Position numbers and translations under genes: made by a program. A stretch of DNA of 64,000 nt from UBA3775 sp964584255. Its GTDB lineage: Bacteria; Bacillota; Clostridia; Lachnospirales; Lachnospiraceae. Where the stretch lies: the NCBI GenBank assembly GCA_964584255.1, contig CAZOZM010000005.1, forward strand, positions 1-64,000, given 5' to 3'. Position 1 is the stretch's first letter. Each line of letters opens with the position of its first letter. Under the pieces are notes generated by a model. That model made no database searches and was not told where the DNA came from. It was given only the letters and a program-made list of their open reading frames with translations. Shown here piece after piece: positions 60,179 to 64,000 of the stretch.

Positions 60179-61712
60179 TTACATTACCTCCTTTACCGAG
60201 ACTGGTCATGAGAAGACCGACTTCCTCTTTGGTCGTCTTTCTTCCGTCAACTATTCCGCTTAACTTTCCGCCGCAAAGAACAAGGATTCGGTCACACAGA
60301 GACAGTAAAACGTCCAAATCTTCACCTACATAGATTACCGCAACTCCCTTTTCCTTCTGTTCATTGAGGAGGGAATAAATCGAATATGATGTGTTTATAT
60401 CAAGTCCTCTTACCGCATATGCTGTCATCAGAACAGCCGGTGCGGCACTGATTTCCCTTCCTACCAATACCTTCTGAACATTACCTCCGCTCAGTCGTCT
60501 TACCGGCGTATTTATGCTCGGCGTAACAACTCCGAGTTCATCCTTGATTTCTTCCGCAAGTTTTTTAGGCTTTGATTTATTTACAAACATAAATCCACCC
60601 TGGTTGTAATTTTTGAGCATCATGTTTTCAATCATGCCCATTGAACCGACCAGACCCATTCCTAGTCTGTCCTCCGGTACGAAAGAGAGTGCGATTCCAA
60701 GATTTTTTATGTCCTTAGGGCTCTTTCCGACAAGCTCATAAACTTTATCGGACACAGACTGAGTGAAAACAATTGAGCCTTCCGAAACCTTCTGAAGTCC
60801 CGCTATTGCTTCAAGAAGCTCCTTTTCACCACATCCGGATACACCGGCAATACCTAAAATCTCACCGCCATATGCCGTAAATGAAATGTTATCAAGCGCC
60901 ATTACACCGTCTTTTCCATAGCAGGTAAGGTTTTTAACATCAAGTCTTGGTTTAATTCCCTTAGGCTCTTTTCGCTCAATATTAAGTTCTACCTTTTTAC
61001 CTACCATCATTTCCGTAAGAGACTGTTCGGTAGCATCACAGGTATTAACCGTTCCGACGTACTCACCTTTTCTGAGGATTGTAACCCTGTCACTTATTGA
61101 AAGAACCTCATGTAATTTATGTGTGATTATTACAACGGCTTTTCCGGCTTCCCTCATGTTCCTTATTACTCTGAAAAGCTTTTCCGTTTCCTGTGGTGTC
61201 AAAACAGCTGTCGGCTCGTCAAGAATAAGTATGTCAGCACCTCTGTAAAGTACCTTGACTATTTCCAGAGTCTGTTTTTCGGATACCGACATGTTGTAAA
61301 CTTTTTTCTCCGGATCAATCTCGAATCCGAATTTTTCACATATTTCTTCTATGCTCTTTGCAACATCAGCTTTTTTTACTTTTTCCTTTGTTTTAAGTCC
61401 AAGCATTATATTCTCTGTTGCCGAGAAAATATCAACGAGTTTGAAATGCTGATGTATCATTCCTATTCCGTAATCAAATGCTTCCTTAGGAGAGCGTATC
61501 ACAGCTTCCTTTCCGTCAATATAAATATGACCCGAATCCGGGAAATAGATTCCCGCAAGCATGTTCATTATTGTTGTCTTACCACTTCCGTTTTCACCCA
61601 GAAGAGATAAAATTTCTCCCTTTCTTATGTTAAGGGAAACCTCCTTGTTGGCTACGGTAGAGCCGAAGGTTTTCGTAATGTTCTTCATTTCAACTGCAAA
61701 AGTATTGTCCAA
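60171..61712 (-). CDS. Nucleoside ABC transporter ATPase (NupO-like)
   Basis: Tandem ABC ATPase of 513 residues. The first half has Walker A GENGSGKTT, signature-like MSVSEKQTLEI and ILILDEPTAVLTPQE. The second half is degenerate: GVSGCGEKELL in place of a good Walker A, LSGGNVQKVL, and AYAVRGLD where the Walker B is usually AxPTRGLD. This one-sided degeneracy is common in the family. It powers uptake of purine or other nucleosides bound by the BMP lipoprotein. Confidence 0.92.
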   Translation of the reverse strand: MDNTFAVEMKNITKTFGSTVANKEVSLNIRKGEILSLLGENGSGKTTIMNMLAGIYFPDSGHIYIDGKEAVIRSPKEAFDYGIGMIHQHFKLVDIFSATENIMLGLKTKEKVKKADVAKSIEEICEKFGFEIDPEKKVYNMSVSEKQTLEIVKVLYRGADILILDEPTAVLTPQETEKLFRVIRNMREAGKAVVIITHKLHEVLSISDRVTILRKGEYVGTVNTCDATEQSLTEMMVGKKVELNIERKEPKGIKPRLDVKNLTCYGKDGVMALDNISFTAYGGEILGIAGVSGCGEKELLEAIAGLQKVSEGSIVFTQSVSDKVYELVGKSPKDIKNLGIALSFVPEDRLGMGLVGSMGMIENMMLKNYNQGGFMFVNKSKPKKLAEEIKDELGVVTPSINTPVRRLSGGNVQKVLVGREISAAPAVLMTAYAVRGLDINTSYSIYSLLNEQKEKGVAVIYVGEDLDVLLSLCDRILVLCGGKLSGIVDGRKTTKEEVGLLMTSLGKGGNVNE

Positions 61713-61834
61713 GGAATTCTCCTTTCAAAGCAATTAGTTTCTTGTCTTTGGTGCCCGGTCAGACAGACATTCACAGTCTGCAACACACCGGAATTTTTAT
61801 ATTCAGGAAATATCTTCCCAAAATTTCAAAAAAA

Positions 61835-61864
61835 CAGGGTGGTCAGCATAATTCGACCACCCTG
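61835..61864 (-). terminator. Terminator between the BMP and ATPase genes
   Basis: Perfect 10-bp arms CAGGGTGGTC/GACCACCCTG with a 10-nt loop, followed on the minus strand by TTTTTTT. It is 40 bp after the lipoprotein stop. Partial readthrough would give more binding protein than transporter. Confidence 0.9.
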
Positions 61865-61904
61865 CCATTCTATCATTTATTAGCAATTAGTTCAACAGCC
61901 AAAA

Positions 61905-63152
61905 TTAATTAGTAAGCTCGTTGATACCATCAATTCTGATGTCAAATGATGGAGCTGCACGAAGTTCTGACTCATGGAAATATCCATCCCAGATTGCTTC
62001 CTTATCTTCTGCATCATCTGTATCAAAATCACCTGTCATGTCTACAACATGTGATGAAATCTGACTTCCGTCAACAGTAAACTTAGTTGTATCAAATACC
62101 TTAAGTGAACCGTCCTTAAGAGCTGCTTCAACTTCTGATACCTTCTCTGCAGTTCCCTCAGCACATGACGAACCGAGTGCTGTGATTGCAACTGCGCCTG
62201 ACTGATATCCTTCAGCCCAGTTTGTTGCGATTTCCTCTCCGTTCATTGCAGCACCGATTGCATACTTGTAGTATACTGACCAGTTGTTTGTTGCTGATGT
62301 AAGAGCAGCTTCCGGAGCAACACTTAACATGTCGATGTTATAACCGATACTGTAAGCAACCGTTCCGTTTTTCTGTGCAGCCTGAACAGCACTAGGTGCT
62401 CCTGTTGAGTCTGCATGCTGACCGATAATTACGCAGCCTGATGACATTAAGGATTCTGCCGCAGTTCCCTCTGCAGTAATGTCAAACCAGCTGTTTGTAT
62501 ATGTAACGTCCATTGTAACATCTGCATATACTGACTGAATTCCAAGGAAGAATGCTGTATATCCGGATACAACTTCCGCATATGGGAATGCACCTACATA
62601 ACCAACCTTAACCTTGCCGTCAGCATCAAAGTTGTTGTCTGAAAGCTTGTTGTTGTCAACAAGTTCCTTAATCTTCATTCCTGCAACAACGCCTGATACA
62701 TAACGTGATTCGTAAACTGAAGTGAAAGCATTCTTAAAGTTCTTAAGTCCTGAAAGGGATGCTGTATCACCTGTCATTGAAACGAATGTAACATCAGCAA
62801 ATTCTGCTGCTGCCTGCTGAACATATGACTGATGTCCATAACTGTTTGAGAAAATAAGAGTACATCCCTGTCCTACTAAATCAACACAGGCATCATAACA
62901 TGTTGAATTTTCACCAACCGTATACTTCCATACAATCTGATCATCAGCGATTCCAAGTTCACTTGCCGCTTTCTTGATACCATCAATGTGTGCATAGGTA
63001 TAACCTTCGTTTTCGTCTCCGATAAGAATAACACCAATCTTGAGACTGCTGCCGCTGCCTGCACCATTGCCACCGTTACTGCTGTCTGAAGAACATGCAA
63101 CAAGAGCGAATGTCATGGCAATTACAAGCATAACAGATACTAATTTCTTCAT
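61905..63152 (-). CDS. BMP family nucleoside-binding lipoprotein
   Basis: Solute-binding protein anchored by lipid at Cys20 (lipobox LVAC; signal peptide residues 1-19). A Ser/Gly/Asn-rich linker follows, then a periplasmic-binding fold with IGVILIGDENEGYTYAHIDGI and NSYGHQSY. Length is 415 residues, a little longer than most. It is encoded first in the operon with the ATPase and two permeases, so it is the uptake receptor. A good promoter and AGGAGG precede it. Confidence 0.93.
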   Translation of the reverse strand: MKKLVSVMLVIAMTFALVACSSDSSNGGNGAGSGSSLKIGVILIGDENEGYTYAHIDGIKKAASELGIADDQIVWKYTVGENSTCYDACVDLVGQGCTLIFSNSYGHQSYVQQAAAEFADVTFVSMTGDTASLSGLKNFKNAFTSVYESRYVSGVVAGMKIKELVDNNKLSDNNFDADGKVKVGYVGAFPYAEVVSGYTAFFLGIQSVYADVTMDVTYTNSWFDITAEGTAAESLMSSGCVIIGQHADSTGAPSAVQAAQKNGTVAYSIGYNIDMLSVAPEAALTSATNNWSVYYKYAIGAAMNGEEIATNWAEGYQSGAVAITALGSSCAEGTAEKVSEVEAALKDGSLKVFDTTKFTVDGSQISSHVVDMTGDFDTDDAEDKEAIWDGYFHESELRAAPSFDIRIDGINELTN

Positions 63153-63203
63153 TTGAGAAATCCTCCTTTAGTTTTTTTCTTGCGCTAAAGAACACGTATT
63201 TAT

Positions 63204-63232
63204 ATAATATGACAGTTTATCTAAATTTTCAA
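63204..63232 (-). promoter_or_regulatory. Promoter of the BMP gene
   Basis: TTGAAA (63232-63227) and TATTAT (63209-63204) with 17-bp spacing on the minus strand. Only about 45 nt of leader follow, so no riboswitch is present. Confidence 0.75.
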
Positions 63233-63283
63233 CGTAACTTTTCAATAAAATAAACTCCGACATATCGTTAATTTTATATGATT

Positions 63284-63736
63284 TTACAAACCAAGTTCCT
63301 TTGAATCAAGCCAGACGGTAAACGGGCCGTCATTTACAAGCGACACTTTCATATCTGCGCCAAACTCACCATGTTCAACAACCGGAACCGATTCTTTAAG
63401 TTTATCCAGCATATATTCATATAAGTTCTTCGCATGTACCGGATTTCCCGCACCCGTAAAGGATGGTCTGTTTCCTCTCCTGCAGTCTGCATAAAGAGTA
63501 AACTGTGATACAAACAGAATCTCTCCTCCAACCGATTCAAGGTTGAGATTTGTCTTGCCGTTTTCATCCTCAAAAATACGCAGGCCTATAAGCTTCTTCA
63601 GCATTTTGTCAGCAGTTTCTTCATTGTCCTCATCAGAAATACCGGCAAAAACAACATAACCTTTATTAATGCTGCCGTTAACCTTACCTTCAATTTTTAC
63701 ATCAGCAGATAAAACCTTCTGAATCAATAATCTCAT
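63284..63736 (-). CDS. dtd: D-aminoacyl-tRNA deacylase
   Basis: Removes D-amino acids mischarged to tRNA. The SQFTLYAD motif and the C-terminal NDGPFTVWLDS with the Gly-Pro motif are conserved. The start at 63736 has GGAGAAAG just upstream and gives 150 residues. A promoter-like TTGAGT, 17 bp, TAAAAA lies in the 156-bp gap upstream. Confidence 0.94.
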   Translation of the reverse strand: MRLLIQKVLSADVKIEGKVNGSINKGYVVFAGISDEDNEETADKMLKKLIGLRIFEDENGKTNLNLESVGGEILFVSQFTLYADCRRGNRPSFTGAGNPVHAKNLYEYMLDKLKESVPVVEHGEFGADMKVSLVNDGPFTVWLDSKELGL

Positions 63737-63892
63737 ATCTTTCTCCATTCCCCGCACCGTAACGGCTCTTTATCAGATGCATTTCCGCAATCTTTCATAC
63801 ACCCTATATTTTTACACTCATACACAAAAAAACTCAAGTCATTTCGTCAATGCATAAAAGAAAGGTTTTTCCGCTCCGTAAAAATTCACTGC

Positions 63893-64000
63893 TTAATAGT
63901 AGATATCATTTTGATTTTCAAAATTCTCTGATATTTCCAAAATGTACTGAGCAAGTTCTTCCACCTTGTCTTCATCATAATTCAGCCTTAACCTTCCGTA
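63893..64000 (-). CDS. C-terminal fragment of an unrecognised protein
   Basis: Reading the minus strand from the window edge gives 35 residues, starting YGRLRLNYDEDKVEELAQYI and ending in a TAA at 63895-63893. It is acidic and helical in appearance. The rest lies outside the window, and no family was recognised. Confidence 0.6.
   Translation of the reverse strand, partial: YGRLRLNYDEDKVEELAQYILEISENFENQNDIYY

Noticed and set aside
1..64000. CRISPR arrays, rRNA, tRNA and insertion sequences
   Set aside because: No regularly spaced repeats, tRNA-like T-loops, rRNA segments or transposase genes were seen.

Overview
The window looks like a chromosomal segment of an anaerobic Firmicute of the Lachnospiraceae/Clostridia type. 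The reasons are moderately low GC, strong AGGAGG ribosome binding sites, pyruvate formate-lyase with its activase, an anaerobic class III ribonucleotide reductase, a DUF6128-like protein, a Clostridia-style class II galT, and a purine-nucleoside BMP/NupOPQ-type ABC system. No rRNA, tRNA, CRISPR array or insertion sequence was found. Most genes are on the minus strand, which suggests replication runs from high to low coordinates.

Layout. Positions 1-316 hold the tail of an unrecognised plus-strand gene, a strong terminator and small repeats facing the 3' end of guaA, a common integration site, so the left edge may be inside an integrated element. From 15.7 kb down to 0.3 kb lie housekeeping genes: a CPBP protease, secA, prfB (without the usual frameshift), uvrB, uvrA, a YfbR-type nucleotidase, a long NYN-domain protein with a repeat-rich tail, and guaA. 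The 0.9-kb gap upstream of secA carries a tight cluster of six DnaA boxes. From 15.9 to 31.3 kb come cvfB, comF, a nucleotidyltransferase, recD2, mreB, pflA, pflB, a dCMP deaminase, exoA, an Rrf2 regulator, mnmA, cysK and trpS. A 107-bp decayed copy of the trpS tail lies on the far side of cysK.

From 31.4 to 34.8 kb an apparent operon joins a two-component system to a VTC-domain protein and a DUF4956 membrane protein, a plausible polyphosphate or related polymer module. From 35 to 37.6 kb is a metal-efflux operon: ArsR repressor with its operator, a stand-alone HMA chaperone and a Zn/Cd-type P1B ATPase. From 37.6 to 50.5 kb are an M18 aminopeptidase, galT with a rhomboid protease, a phosphoesterase, an HTH-PAS-GGDEF-EAL regulator, tadA, a DUF6128-like protein with a structured leader, an AI-2E-type exporter, a small membrane protein, ksgA and tatD. 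From 50.7 to 64 kb are an apparently cytoplasmic GH74 xyloglucanase-like enzyme, nrdD with a NrdR box and a nested-hairpin leader, degV, an orphan HPt/response-regulator pair, the nucleoside ABC transporter, dtd and a truncated gene.

Several genes appear to start at TTG or GTG (NYN gene, comF, VTC gene, ksgA, tatD, GH74 gene, perhaps mnmA); I chose these from ribosome binding site spacing and, for some, from the usual N-terminus of the family. The most unusual items are the NYN protein with 28- and 14-residue repeats, the non-coding DnaA-box cluster, the two structured leaders (46.7 kb and 55.5 kb), and the trpS tail duplication around cysK. All of this was read by eye; no alignment, folding or database search was run.
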